Below, in pieces: positions 19,570-28,900 of a stretch of 56,482 nt of DNA. How positions within the stretch are numbered: position 1 is the first letter of the stretch; each line of letters opens with the position of its first letter. Both the position numbers and the translations under genes were made by a program. The notes under the pieces were generated by a model. That model was not told where the DNA came from. It saw nothing but the letters and a program-made list of their open reading frames with translations, and made no database searches. This stretch comes from Burkholderiales bacterium PBB2 (GTDB taxonomy: Bacteria > Pseudomonadota > Gammaproteobacteria > Burkholderiales > Burkholderiaceae_C), in assembly GCA_002255955.1 (NCBI GenBank), contig NKIM01000006.1:28055-84536 (forward strand), in the 5' to 3' direction.

Positions 19570-20520
19570 TCAGAGGCCCAGCAAGGGGCGCAGCTGGGTC
19601 AGCATGTCGGTGGCCATGGCCTTGAGGTCGTACTCAAGCTTCCAGCCCCAGTCCGCCACGGCGGCGCTGTCGTCGATGCGCTGCGGCCAGCTGGCGGCAA
19701 TGGCCTGGCGGAAGTCCGGGGCGTAGCTGATCTCAAAGCCGGGCACCTGGCGGGCGATCTCAGCGGCGATCTCGGCCGGGGTGAAGCTGACGCCGGCCAG
19801 GTTGTAGCTGCCGCGCTGCTTGATGGCTTCGGCCGGCGCTTCCATCAGCTCGATGGTGGCGCGCAAGGCGTCGGGCATGTACATCATGGGCAAGGCCTGA
19901 CCCTCTTCCAGGAAACAGGTGTAGCGGCCGGTCTTGAGCGCCGAGTGGAAGATGTCCACGGCGTAATCGGTGGTGCCGCCGCCCGGGGGCGTCTTGTAGC
20001 TGATCAGGCCGGGGTAGCGCAGGCTGCGCACGTCAACGCCGTGCTTCTCAAAATACCACTGGCACCAGCGCTCGCCGGCCAGCTTGGAGATGCCGTAGAC
20101 CGTGGTCGGGTCCATGACCGTGGTCTGGGGCGTGTCCAGGGCCGGGGTGTTGGGGCCGAAGGCGGCGATCGAGCTGGGCCAGAAGATGCGGTCCAGCTTC
20201 TGGGTGCGGGCCAGCTCCAGCACATTGAGCAGACCCTTCATATTCAGGTCCCAGGCCCACATCGGGTGTTTTTCGCCGGTGGCGGACAGCGCGGCCGCCA
20301 GCAGATAGATCTGGGTGATGCTGTGGCGCTTGACGACGGCGGCGATGGCCGCCGCGTCGGTAGCGTCCAGCATCTCGTGAGTCAGGGCCGGCACGCGGCC
20401 TTCAGGCGCCAGGTCGCTGGTGATGACGTTGTCGTTGCCGTGGCGCAGGGCCAGGGCCTGGGCCAGTTCGGTGCCGATCTGGCCGTTGGCGCCGATGATG
20501 AGAATCTTGGGGGTGCTCAT
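19570..20520 (-). CDS. tdh: L-threonine 3-dehydrogenase, short-chain/epimerase type
   Basis: A 316-residue NAD-dependent enzyme of the extended SDR family. The Rossmann motif is GANGQIG at 10-16, the catalytic tyrosine and lysine are Y142 and K146 (YGISK), and the serine is in WPSSIAAFG (116-117). It resembles the SDR-type threonine dehydrogenases (PSSIAAFGP, YGISKLAGE, LRYPGLIS, MYMPDALRATIELMEAP), not the zinc-dependent E. coli type. It oxidises L-threonine to 2-amino-3-ketobutyrate, which Kbl, encoded 36 bases upstream, splits to glycine. The operon partner makes the assignment strong. Confidence 0.9.
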   Translation of the reverse strand: MSTPKILIIGANGQIGTELAQALALRHGNDNVITSDLAPEGRVPALTHEMLDATDAAAIAAVVKRHSITQIYLLAAALSATGEKHPMWAWDLNMKGLLNVLELARTQKLDRIFWPSSIAAFGPNTPALDTPQTTVMDPTTVYGISKLAGERWCQWYFEKHGVDVRSLRYPGLISYKTPPGGGTTDYAVDIFHSALKTGRYTCFLEEGQALPMMYMPDALRATIELMEAPAEAIKQRGSYNLAGVSFTPAEIAAEIARQVPGFEISYAPDFRQAIAASWPQRIDDSAAVADWGWKLEYDLKAMATDMLTQLRPLLGL

Positions 20521-20556
20521 GGGTCTGAGTGCAGTTCGGGGAGGGGCTTCAGAAAA

Positions 20557-21762
20557 TCAGGCCTTGATCAGGCCCAGCTCGCGGCCGGCCTGGGCAAAGG
20601 CGGCGACGGCGCGCTCCAGCTGCTCGCGCTCATGGCCGGCCGAGACCTGCACGCGGATGCGCGCCTGGCCCTTGGGCACCACGGGGAAGAAGAAACCGAC
20701 GGCATAAACGCCCAGCTCGAGGATGCGGGCACTGAGCTTTTGCGCCATCACCGCGTCGTAGACCATGATGGGCACGATGGGGTGGGTGCCGGGCTTGATC
20801 TCGAAACCGGCGGCCTGGATGGCCTCGCGGAAGTAGGCGGTGTTGGCCTCCAGCTTGTCGCGCAGGGCGGTGGAGGCTTCCAGCAGATCCAGCACCGCGA
20901 TGGACGCGCCGACGATGCTGGGCGCCACGGTGTTGGAGAAGAGATAAGGGCGCGAGCGCTGGCGCAGCAGGTCGATCACTTCCTTGCGGCCCGAGGTGAA
21001 GCCGCCCGAGGCGCCGCCCAGGGCCTTGCCCAGGGTGCCGGTGATGATGTCGATCTTGCCAAACACACCGCGGTACTCATGCGTGCCGCGGCCAGTCTGG
21101 CCCAGGAAGCCGCTGGCATGGCATTCGTCGATGCCCAGCAGCGCACCGTACTGGTCGCACAGGGCGCGGATCTTGTCCAGCTGGGCGATGGTGCCGTCCA
21201 TGGAGAACACGCCGTCGGTGAAGACCAGGGTGTGGCGCGCGCCGGCGGCCTTGGCGGCTTCCAGCTGGGCTTGCAGATCAACCAGATCGTTGTGCTTGTA
21301 GCGGAAGCGCTTGGCCTTGCAAAGGCGGATGCCGTCGATGATGGAGGCGTGGTTCAGCTCGTCGCTGATGATGGCGTCCTGCTCGCCCAGCAGGGGCTCG
21401 AACAGGCCGCCGTTGGCGTCAAACGCTGCTGCGTAGAGGATGGTGTCTTCGGTGCCCAGGAATTTGGCCAGGCGCTGTTCCAGGGTCTTGTGCAGGTCTT
21501 GCGTGCCGCAGATGAAGCGCACCGAAGACAGGCCGTAGCCGTGGCTGCGCAGGGCTTCATGCGCGGCTTCGATCACCGCCGGGTGCGAGGACAGGCCCAG
21601 GTAGTTGTTGGCGCAGAGGTTGATGACTTCGCGGCCATCGTTGGTGTGCACCAGCGAGCCTTGCGGGCCGGTGATGACGCGCTCGTTCTTGTAGAGGCCG
21701 GCCTCGCGGATGCCCGCCAATTCATTGCGAATGTGGGCGTAGAAGTCTTCGCTGCTGGCCAT
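20557..21762 (-). CDS. kbl: 2-amino-3-ketobutyrate CoA ligase (glycine C-acetyltransferase)
   Basis: A 401-residue PLP enzyme that splits 2-amino-3-ketobutyrate with CoA into glycine and acetyl-CoA. The PLP lysine is K246 in GTLGKALGG. Other marks are [12 protein letters not shown], the [14 protein letters not shown] loop, [14 protein letters not shown] and [11 protein letters not shown]. The start at 21762 ([10 protein letters not shown]) has AGGAGA upstream; the 21 extra codons of the open frame are not family-like. The E. coli protein has 398 residues. It forms an operon with the SDR threonine dehydrogenase and is divergent from an XRE-cupin regulator. Confidence 0.96.
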   Translation of the reverse strand: MASSEDFYAHIRNELAGIREAGLYKNERVITGPQGSLVHTNDGREVINLCANNYLGLSSHPAVIEAAHEALRSHGYGLSSVRFICGTQDLHKTLEQRLAKFLGTEDTILYAAAFDANGGLFEPLLGEQDAIISDELNHASIIDGIRLCKAKRFRYKHNDLVDLQAQLEAAKAAGARHTLVFTDGVFSMDGTIAQLDKIRALCDQYGALLGIDECHASGFLGQTGRGTHEYRGVFGKIDIITGTLGKALGGASGGFTSGRKEVIDLLRQRSRPYLFSNTVAPSIVGASIAVLDLLEASTALRDKLEANTAYFREAIQAAGFEIKPGTHPIVPIMVYDAVMAQKLSARILELGVYAVGFFFPVVPKGQARIRVQVSAGHEREQLERAVAAFAQAGRELGLIKA

Positions 21763-21844
21763 GAGGGTCTCCTGGGTGTGGCTTGACATTGCGAACGGCG
21801 GCTCACCCAACTGGGCTTGGTGCACAATCCGCTAAATTGAACAT

Positions 21845-21862
21845 AGTTCGATATATCGAACT
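21845..21862. promoter_or_regulatory. Perfect 18-bp palindrome, candidate operator of kbl-tdh and the XRE-cupin gene
   Basis: AGTTCGATATATCGAACT is its own reverse complement over all 18 bases. It is AT-rich in its centre, unlike the surrounding GC-rich DNA. It lies in the divergent intergenic space, 83 bases from the kbl start and 42 bases from the regulator start, where a dimeric helix-turn-helix protein could control both. Confidence 0.65.
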
Positions 21863-21903
21863 GTCGTGCAGTATCTGGGATTTCCTTTTTGGGGTCAAGC
21901 GTC

Positions 21904-22500
21904 ATGTCCGTGCCGAGTTTGGATCATCTGGAGCCGCCCAAGGTCGGCGCCACCCTGCAAGCCCTGAGGCAAAGCCAGGGCTTGTCGCTGGACGAGCTGT
22001 CGCGCCGCGCCGGGGTGAGCAAATCCATGCTGTCCCAGATCGAGCGCAACCAGGCCACCCCCACGGTGGCCGTGGTCTGGCGCCTGGCCAATGCGCTGCG
22101 GGTGGAGCTGTCCGAGTTGCTGGGGGGCGAACGCGCCGCAGCGCCGGCGATCGAAACCGTGGCTGCCCATGCCACACCGGGCATGAGCAGCCCCGATGGC
22201 TTGTGCCAGCTGCGCATCCTCGGCCCCATCGACCTGGCCGGGCAGTTCGAGTGGTACCAGCTGACGGTGCAGCCCGGCGGCGCGCTGGAATCAGCCGCCC
22301 ACGAACCCGGCTCACGCGAGCATCTGAGCGTGCTCAGCGGCAGCTTGCGGGTGGAGGCCGGTGGCAGCAGCCGGACCTTGAGCGCCGGCGAAACCGCGCG
22401 TTATGCCGTCGATGGCCCGCATGCCATACGCCACCTTGCGGCGGTGGGCGATGCGCAGGCCGAACCGGCCGTGGCCCTGCTCGTGGTGCTGCACCCCTGA
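21904..22500 (+). CDS. XRE-family transcriptional regulator with C-terminal cupin domain
   Basis: A 198-residue DNA-binding protein. Residues about 14-67 form an HTH_3/XRE domain (VGATLQALRQSQGLSLDELS, then KSMLSQIERNQATPTVAVVW). Residues about 105-195 form a small beta-barrel cupin that likely senses a metabolite (REHLSVLSGSLRVEAGGS, LSAGETARYAVDGPHAIRHL). This architecture is common among regulators of amino-acid, polyamine and antibiotic metabolism. The ATG at 21904 is preferred over the upstream TTG. It is divergent from kbl-tdh with a perfect palindrome between them, so it probably controls threonine breakdown and itself. Confidence 0.85.
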   Translation: MSVPSLDHLEPPKVGATLQALRQSQGLSLDELSRRAGVSKSMLSQIERNQATPTVAVVWRLANALRVELSELLGGERAAAPAIETVAAHATPGMSSPDGLCQLRILGPIDLAGQFEWYQLTVQPGGALESAAHEPGSREHLSVLSGSLRVEAGGSSRTLSAGETARYAVDGPHAIRHLAAVGDAQAEPAVALLVVLHP

Positions 22501-22506
22501 GGGTGA

Positions 22507-23751
22507 TCAGGCCGGCTGTGCGTCCAGCAGTTCGGCCAGGCTGACACGCTCCCAGCCGCTGCGCGCCCACAGCGGCGCCAGCCCCGGCGTGCGTTCGGCC
22601 AGCGTGGCTTGCAACAAGGCCTGGGCCGGGGTTTCCTGCGGCAAACACAGAAGCACCAGGCGCTGCGCGCCCTCCTCTTCCAGCCGGCCCAGCCAATCCA
22701 GGTCCAGCAGCTGATCGAGCACCGGCTCCAGCTGCAGCGGGTCCACCCGCAGGCGGCGGGCCAGCATCAGGCTGGTCAGCCCGCCCTCGCCGCGCGCCTG
22801 GCTGTCGCGCAACTCACGCAAGACGCCCAGCGACAGCTCCAGGCTCAGGCCCGGTGTCTCGGGCCGGCGCAGCATGCCGCTGCTGAGGCTGGGCGCATTG
22901 GCCGCCAGCAAAGCGCCCAGCAGCACGATCACCCAACCGAGATAGAGCCAGACCAGAAAAATGGGCACGGTGGCGAAGGCGCCGTAGAGCGTGGAGAAGG
23001 TCGGCACCTGTTTCACGTACCAGGCCAGGCCGGCCTTGGCCAGACTGAAGCCCACGGTGACGAAAACGCCGCCCAGCAGCGCATGGCGCCAACGCACATC
23101 GGTGTTGGGCACATAGTGGAACAAGGACGCCACGCCGAAAGACAGAAACAAGAACTGCGCCGTGCTGAACAGCAGGGACAGGGACACCGGCAGGGTGCTG
23201 ACCAGCTCATGGCCGGTGGTGATGGCGTAGCTGGTCAGGGCCAGGCTGCCGCCCAGCAGGATGGGGCCCAGGGTGACGGCCGCCCAGTACACCAGCACCC
23301 GCTGGGCAATCGGCCGCGGGCGCTTGACGCGCCAGATCTGGTTCAAGGTGCGGTCGATGGTCAGCATCAAAGCCAGGGCCGAGAGGCCCAGGGCCACCAG
23401 ACCCACGGTGCCGAGGCGGCTGGCCTTGGAGGCAAACTGGGTCAGCGCGCCCAGCACCGGCCGGGCGATGGTGTCGGGGATCAGGCTCTTCAGGAAGTAC
23501 TTTTCCAGCGCCACCTGGAAGGACGCAAACATCGGGAAGGCCGTGAACAAGGCCAGCATCACGGTGAGCAGCGGCACCAGGGAAATCAGCGTGGTGAAGG
23601 TCAGGCTGCCGGCGGTCAGGCCCAGGCGGCCCTCACGAAAGCGTTCGCGCAGGCTGTGAACGGTCAGGCGCCAGGGCCAGTTTTGCAGGGAGACAAGAAA
23701 CTGATCCAGCGTCGGTCTTTGGATCAGAGGGTCGGAACTCGGTTTTCGCAT
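22507..23751 (-). CDS. YihY/BrkB-family inner-membrane protein
   Basis: A 414-residue membrane protein. The family region at about 30-290 has six hydrophobic helices and motifs GRLGLTAGSLTFTTLISLVPLL, LTIDRTLNQIWRVKRPRP and STLYGAFATVPIFLVWLYLGW. The C-terminal 120 residues form a soluble extension rich in Leu, Arg and Glu that looks like a winged-helix fold (LMLARRLRVDPLQLEPVLDQ). The biochemical role of the family is unsettled; the old label ribonuclease BN is wrong. The start at 23751 is chosen because the open frame upstream runs through the divergent gene. No SD is visible, and the start codon lies inside an inverted repeat. Confidence 0.88.
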   Translation of the reverse strand: MRKPSSDPLIQRPTLDQFLVSLQNWPWRLTVHSLRERFREGRLGLTAGSLTFTTLISLVPLLTVMLALFTAFPMFASFQVALEKYFLKSLIPDTIARPVLGALTQFASKASRLGTVGLVALGLSALALMLTIDRTLNQIWRVKRPRPIAQRVLVYWAAVTLGPILLGGSLALTSYAITTGHELVSTLPVSLSLLFSTAQFLFLSFGVASLFHYVPNTDVRWRHALLGGVFVTVGFSLAKAGLAWYVKQVPTFSTLYGAFATVPIFLVWLYLGWVIVLLGALLAANAPSLSSGMLRRPETPGLSLELSLGVLRELRDSQARGEGGLTSLMLARRLRVDPLQLEPVLDQLLDLDWLGRLEEEGAQRLVLLCLPQETPAQALLQATLAERTPGLAPLWARSGWERVSLAELLDAQPA

Positions 23752-23772
23752 GCTGGCTATGATGCCAGCATG
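23749..23772. repeat. Inverted repeat spanning two divergent start codons
   Basis: CATGCTGGC (23749-23757) and GCCAGCATG (23764-23772) are perfect 9-bp arms around a 6-base centre. The outer three bases of the left arm are the ATG of the YihY gene on the minus strand, and those of the right arm are the ATG of the DUF2069 gene on the plus strand. Confidence 0.8.
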
Positions 23773-24342
23773 TCCCAGCCGCCCCTGCCATCGAACGCGC
23801 CCCAGAGCGCGAATGCCCCCTCTCCCATCGAGCTTCCAGCAACGCCCATCCCGCTGAGCCCCACCGAACAGCGCCGCGCCGAGCGTGCAGCCAAGGCCGC
23901 CGCCCGCGCCGCCAAAGCCGCCGCCCGTGCGGCCGCACGCGAAGCCCCGCCGCCACCGCCCACCGGGCGCACCCAAGCCAGCCCGCAAGAGGCGTTAAGC
24001 CGCAATCTGGCCTTGGGCGCCCTGATTGCCTTGTTTGTGCTGTGCCTGGCCTGGGAGCTCTGGCTCGCGCCCACCGGGCGAGGCTCCTTGGCCATCAAGG
24101 CCCTGCCCTTGCTGCTGCCCATGGCCGGCTTGTGGCGCTACCGGCTCTACACCTTCCGCTGGCTGAGCCTGATGGTCTGGCTGTATTTCGCGGAAGGCGC
24201 CGTGCGCGCCACCAGCGAAAGCGGCTTGGCCATGTGGCTGGCCACGGCCGAGGTGCTGCTCAGCGTGCTGATCTTCGTGGCCTGCGCTCTGCAGGTGCGC
24301 CAGCGCCTGGCAGCGGCCAAGGCCGAACGCGGCGAGGCCTGA
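23770..24342 (+). CDS. DUF2069-family membrane protein
   Basis: A 190-residue protein. Residues 1-75 are low-complexity: proline-rich, then a basic alanine stretch (AKAAARAAKAAARAAAREA) and a PPPPP run. Residues about 78-180 hold four hydrophobic helices matching DUF2069 (LALGALIALFVLCLAWELWL, ALPLLLPMAGLWRYRLYTFR, LMVWLYFAEGAVRA, AEVLLSVLIFVACALQVR). The function is unknown. The gene is divergent from the YihY gene with only 18 bases between start codons. In several related genomes wrbA lies between these two families, and it is absent here. The start has no clear SD. Confidence 0.78.
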   Translation: MSQPPLPSNAPQSANAPSPIELPATPIPLSPTEQRRAERAAKAAARAAKAAARAAAREAPPPPPTGRTQASPQEALSRNLALGALIALFVLCLAWELWLAPTGRGSLAIKALPLLLPMAGLWRYRLYTFRWLSLMVWLYFAEGAVRATSESGLAMWLATAEVLLSVLIFVACALQVRQRLAAAKAERGEA

Positions 24343-24400
24343 GCCCCGGGGCTGCCCAGCCCGCATCGATTTTCTGCAACACCCCATAACAACCAGAACC

Positions 24401-25834
24401 ATGAGACTAGAACACGCGGCCCTGATCGAGGCCTTGACATCCCTGCTCGGCGAAGCCGGCTTGCTGATGGGTGGCGCCAATGCCGGTGATGCCGACCTGA
24501 GTGCGTATGAGCTCGACTGGCGCCGCCGCTATGCTGGCCGCGCCCTGGCCGTGGCCCGGCCGGCCAACACCGAGCAGGTGGCCGGCGTCGTCAAGCTCTG
24601 CGCCGCCCATGGCGTGAGCCTGGTGCCGCAGGGCGGCAACACCGGCCTGGTCGGCGGCTCCACGCCCGATGCCAGCGGCACGCAGATCGTGCTGAGCCTC
24701 AGCCGCATGAACCGCGTGCGCGCCCTGGACGCCGCCAATCTGACGCTGACGGTGGAAGCCGGTGCCATTCTGCAGACCGTGCAGGCCACGGCCGCGGCGC
24801 AAGACCTGCTCTTCCCGCTGAGCCTGGCGGCCGAGGGCAGCTGCACCATCGGCGGCAATCTGGCCAGCAATGCCGGGGGCACGCAGGTGCTGCGTTATGG
24901 CAATGCGCGCGAGCTCTGCCTGGGCCTGGAGGTGGTGACGGCCGCCGGCGAGATCTGGGACGGCCTCTCCGGCCTGCGCAAGGACAACACCGGCTACGAC
25001 CTGCGAGATCTCTTCATCGGCAGCGAGGGCACGCTGGGCATCATCACCGCGGCCACGCTCAAGCTCTTCCCCAAGCCCGTGGCCAAGATGACGGCGCTGG
25101 CCGCCTGCGACAGCCTGGACCAGGCGGTGCAGTTGCTGAGCCTGGCGCGCGCCCGCGCCGGCTCGGCCCTGACCGGCTTCGAGGTGATGAACGAGTTCTC
25201 GCTGGGCCTGGTGCGCAAGCATTTCCCCCAGCTGCAACAGCCGCTGGCGGCCAGCCCCTGGATGGTGCTGCTGGAGATCTCGGACGCAGAGAGCGAAGCC
25301 CACGCGCGCGCCCTGTTTGAAGGCCTGCTGGAGGCGGCACTGGAGGCCGAGCTGATCAGCGACGCGGCCGTGGCGGAAAGCCTGCCGCAATCGCACGCGC
25401 TCTGGCATCTGCGCGAGTCCATCCCGCTGGCACAGGCCGAAGAGGGCCTGAACATCAAGCACGACATCGCCCTGCCGGTCTCGGCCATCCCGGCCTTTGT
25501 CAGCCGCACCGATGCGGCCCTGGACCAGGCTTTCCCCGGCATCCGCATGGTGGACTTTGGCCATCTGGGCGACGGCAATCTGCACTACAACGTGCAAGCG
25601 CCCGAGGGCCAGGCCGCCGCCGAGTTTTTGAGCCAGCACGAGAAGGCCATCAACGCCATCGTCTACGACGCGGTCGTCGCCCATGGAGGCTCCATCTCGG
25701 CCGAGCATGGCATCGGCCAGCTCAAGCGCGAGGAACTGGTGGCGCGCAAGAGCCCGGTGGCCATCGGCTTGATGCGCGCCATCAAGCAGGCGCTGGATCC
25801 GCAAGGCCTCCTGAACCCGGGCCGGGTGCTCTGA
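24401..25834 (+). CDS. FAD-linked 2-hydroxyacid dehydrogenase/oxidase (GlcD/D2HGDH-like)
   Basis: A 477-residue flavoenzyme. The N-terminal FAD_binding_4 domain is at about 45-225 (LVPQGGNTGLVGGSTPD, EGSCTIGGNLASNAGGTQVL, RDLFIGSEGTLGIITAATLK). The C-terminal FAD-oxidase domain has FGHLGDGNLHYNVQ and ISAEHGIGQLKR. These are the conserved substrate and metal-site motifs of D-lactate, D-2-hydroxyglutarate and glycolate dehydrogenases. It lies alone, so the exact hydroxyacid is not shown; D-2-hydroxyglutarate or D-lactate are the likely ones. It ends before a bidirectional terminator. Confidence 0.9.
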   Translation: MRLEHAALIEALTSLLGEAGLLMGGANAGDADLSAYELDWRRRYAGRALAVARPANTEQVAGVVKLCAAHGVSLVPQGGNTGLVGGSTPDASGTQIVLSLSRMNRVRALDAANLTLTVEAGAILQTVQATAAAQDLLFPLSLAAEGSCTIGGNLASNAGGTQVLRYGNARELCLGLEVVTAAGEIWDGLSGLRKDNTGYDLRDLFIGSEGTLGIITAATLKLFPKPVAKMTALAACDSLDQAVQLLSLARARAGSALTGFEVMNEFSLGLVRKHFPQLQQPLAASPWMVLLEISDAESEAHARALFEGLLEAALEAELISDAAVAESLPQSHALWHLRESIPLAQAEEGLNIKHDIALPVSAIPAFVSRTDAALDQAFPGIRMVDFGHLGDGNLHYNVQAPEGQAAAEFLSQHEKAINAIVYDAVVAHGGSISAEHGIGQLKREELVARKSPVAIGLMRAIKQALDPQGLLNPGRVL

Positions 25835-25867
25835 CCCCCGGCTTGAACCGAGCGCTTTCGCGCCCAC

Positions 25868-25897
25868 AAAAAAAGGCCTCCGCTCAGGAGGCCTTTT
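25868..25897. terminator. Bidirectional intrinsic terminator
   Basis: An 11-bp perfect stem (25871-25881 with 25887-25897, core GGCCTCC/GGAGGCC) is flanked by A-runs on the left and T on the right. It lies between the convergent FAD-oxidase gene (plus) and the second RND pump gene (minus) and can serve both. Confidence 0.88.
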
Positions 25898-25929
25898 GCA
25901 TGGGTTGAGCCCGAATCAGCCGAGCCCGC

Positions 25930-28900
25930 TCAATCCGCACCTTGCGGCGCCGCAGGTCCGCTGCGGCGACGGGTCAGCAGGTCGAAGGCCTTGAGCAGCA
26001 TGCGGAACACAAAGCGCAGCAGGGTCAAGGCCAGCAGGGCCTCAACAAAGGTCATCACGAAAGCGAACAGACCGTTCCAGCGATCCATGCGGCGACGGAA
26101 CTTGGCGATCATGCGGTCGCGGGCGATCTCGATGCTGTCGTAGAAGGTCGGGATGACCAGCAGGGTCAGCAGGGTCGAGGTGATGGTGCCACCGATGATG
26201 GCCACGGCCATGGGGCGGTAGAACTCGCTGCCCTCGCCCAGGCCGATGGCCACCGGCAGCATGCCGGCGATCAGGGCCAGGGTGGTCATCAGGATGGGGC
26301 GCAGGCGCTTGCGGCCGGCGGCCATCAAAGCGTCTTCGCGGCCCATGCCTTCACGCTCCAGCTGACGGGCGGCGTCCAGCAGCAGGATGGCGTTCTTAGC
26401 CACCAGGCCCATCAGCATGATGACGCCGATGAAGCTCATGAGATTGAGCGTGCTGTTGCTCATCAAGAGGGCCAGCACCACACCGATCAGGGACAGCGGC
26501 AGCGACATCATCACCGGCAGCGGCGCGGTGAAGGAACCGAACTGCATCACCAGCACCAGGTACATCAGGCCGATGCCGGACAGCAGCGCAATGCCCATCT
26601 CGCTGAAGACCTCGTTCTGCTCGCGCGAGTCCCCTTCCAGCTCCAGGCTGTAACCGGGCGGGAAGTTGATGGACTTGGCCAGCTTGAGCGCGTCGGCCGT
26701 GACCTCGCCGGGTGAGCGGCCCTGGACGTTGGCGGCCACGGCGATGGTGCGCTTGCCATCGGCGTGGCTGATCTTGGACGGGCCCTTGCCCATGGTCACG
26801 GTGGCGATCTGCTCCAGCGGCACCATGGTGTTGCTGCCACTGACAGCGATCGGCAGGCGCTCGATATTGCCGGCATCGACCCGGTCATTGGGATGCAGGC
26901 GCACGGCCACATCGCGAGTCTCGCCCGAGGGGTCCACCCAGTCGCCCACTTCCACGCCGGCAAAAGCGACGCGCAAGGCTTGCGCGGCATCGTTGACCGA
27001 GATGCCCAGCGAGTTGGCCAGCCCGCGGTTCAGCTCGATCTGCAGCTCATCCTGCGGGTCTTGCTCGGACAAGCCCACATCGACCGCGCCCTTGACATTG
27101 CGCAGCTTGGCCATGAACTCGTTGGTGATGTCGAGCAGCTTGCGCGAATCGACGCCGGTGAAACGGATCTGCACCGGCTTGCGGCCGCCGCCGTTGAGGT
27201 TGTCGGACACGGCGTACTCGGCACCGACCAGACGCGAGAGCTTTTCGCGCAGCTCATTCGCCACCTCATTGGCCGAACGCTTGCGGTCCTTGGCCTTGCC
27301 GATGTCCACATAGATGCGGCCACCGTTGACGTTGACATTGCTGTTGGTGGCCACAGTCTCGGGCATCTCGCGCGCCAGCTTGGCAGCGGCTTCGAGCTTG
27401 AGCTTGGAGTACTCCAGACTGCTGCTGGCCGGCGTGCGCACTTCCACCGCGACCATGCCGTTGTCGGTCACCGGCAGGAAGCTGGAGCCGCCGAACTTCC
27501 AATGCAGGGCCAGAGCGCCCACCAGGCTGGCCAGGGCAAAGGCCGCCATCCATTTGCGATGGTGCAGAGCCCAGGCGATGACATGGCCATACCGCTCGGT
27601 CTGGTGGTCGAACCAGTCATTGAAGCTGACCAGAGCGCGGCCCAGCGCGTTCTTGGGCAGATCGTGGTGGTTCGGTGGGTCGCCCCAGTAGGCCGACAGC
27701 ATCGGGTCCAGGGTGAAGGAGATGAACAAGCTCACCATCACCGAGGCCACCACGGTCAGCGCGAAGGGACGGAACCATTCGCCCGACACGCCCGGCATGA
27801 AGGCCACAGGCACGAACACGGCCACGATGGCAAAGGTGGTGGCCGCCACGGCCAGGCCAATCTCGGCCGTGCCTTGCAGCGCCGCGGTGCGCCGGTCGGA
27901 GCCGCGCTCGAGGTGGCGCACGATGTTCTCTCGCACCACGATGGCGTCGTCGATCAGCACACCGATGGCCAGCGACAGGCCCAGCAAGCTCATGAAATTG
28001 AGCGTGAAGCCGCACAACCAGACGGCGATGAAGGCCGCAATCACCGAGGTGGGCAGGGACAAGGCCGTGATCAGGGTCGAGCGCCAAGAGTTCAGGAAGA
28101 CATAGACCACAAAAATGGTCAGACCTGCACCCAACACCAGGGACTCGATGACGTTGTTCAGGCTGTTCTGCGCGTCCTTGCCGCCATCCTGGGTCACCTC
28201 CAGCTTGGCGCCTTCGGGCAGGGTCTTGTTGATCTCGTCGACCAGGCTGCGGATCTTGTTGGCCGTGGTGACGGTGGAGGCGTCGCGCGAGCGCGTGATG
28301 GCCAGGCCCACATTGGGGTTGCCGTTGCGCAGGCTCTGGCGGGTCAGCTCGCCGTAGCCGTCTTCGATGCTGGCCACCTGGGACAGGCGCACGAGCTCGG
28401 TGCCACGGCGTTTGACGACGATCTGCTGGAACTCGGCCGGCGACTCCAGACGGCCGAGCAGCCGGATGCTCTGGTCTTCCAGCGTGCCGCGCACCTTGCC
28501 CACGGGCGCCGTGCCGTTCTGGTTGCGCAGCGCCGCCACCACCTCGGTCACGGAGACATTGTTCTCGCGCAGCTTCTCGGCATGGAGCAGCACGCTGAGC
28601 TCACGCTTGAGCGCGCCGTTGACGAAAACCACGGCCACGCCAGGTACGGCGCGGAACTTGTCAGCCAGTTGGTCCTCGGCAATGCGCGAGATCTCGGCGT
28701 GGCTGTGTTTGCTGCTGGACAGGGCCAGCTGCATGATGGGCTCGGCGGCAGGGTCTTCCCGCTCCAGCACCGGCTCGCGGATCTCGGTCGGCAGCTTGTA
28801 GCGCACCGTGCCGATGGCGTTGCGGACCTCATCCGAGGCCTCGATCATGTTTTTGTTGAAGTTGAAGATCAGCACGATCTGGGCGAAGCCCTCGGCCGCC

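Noticed and set aside
22609-23769. The 387-codon upstream extension of the DUF2069 frame
   Set aside because: It lies wholly antisense to the YihY gene and is Gln/Arg/His-rich; the family-like part begins at the ATG at 23770.
23872-23945. Ala/Arg/Lys repeats in the DUF2069 protein as a DNA-binding histone-like domain
   Set aside because: The stretch is short, low-complexity and followed by membrane helices; it is more likely a variable cytoplasmic tail.
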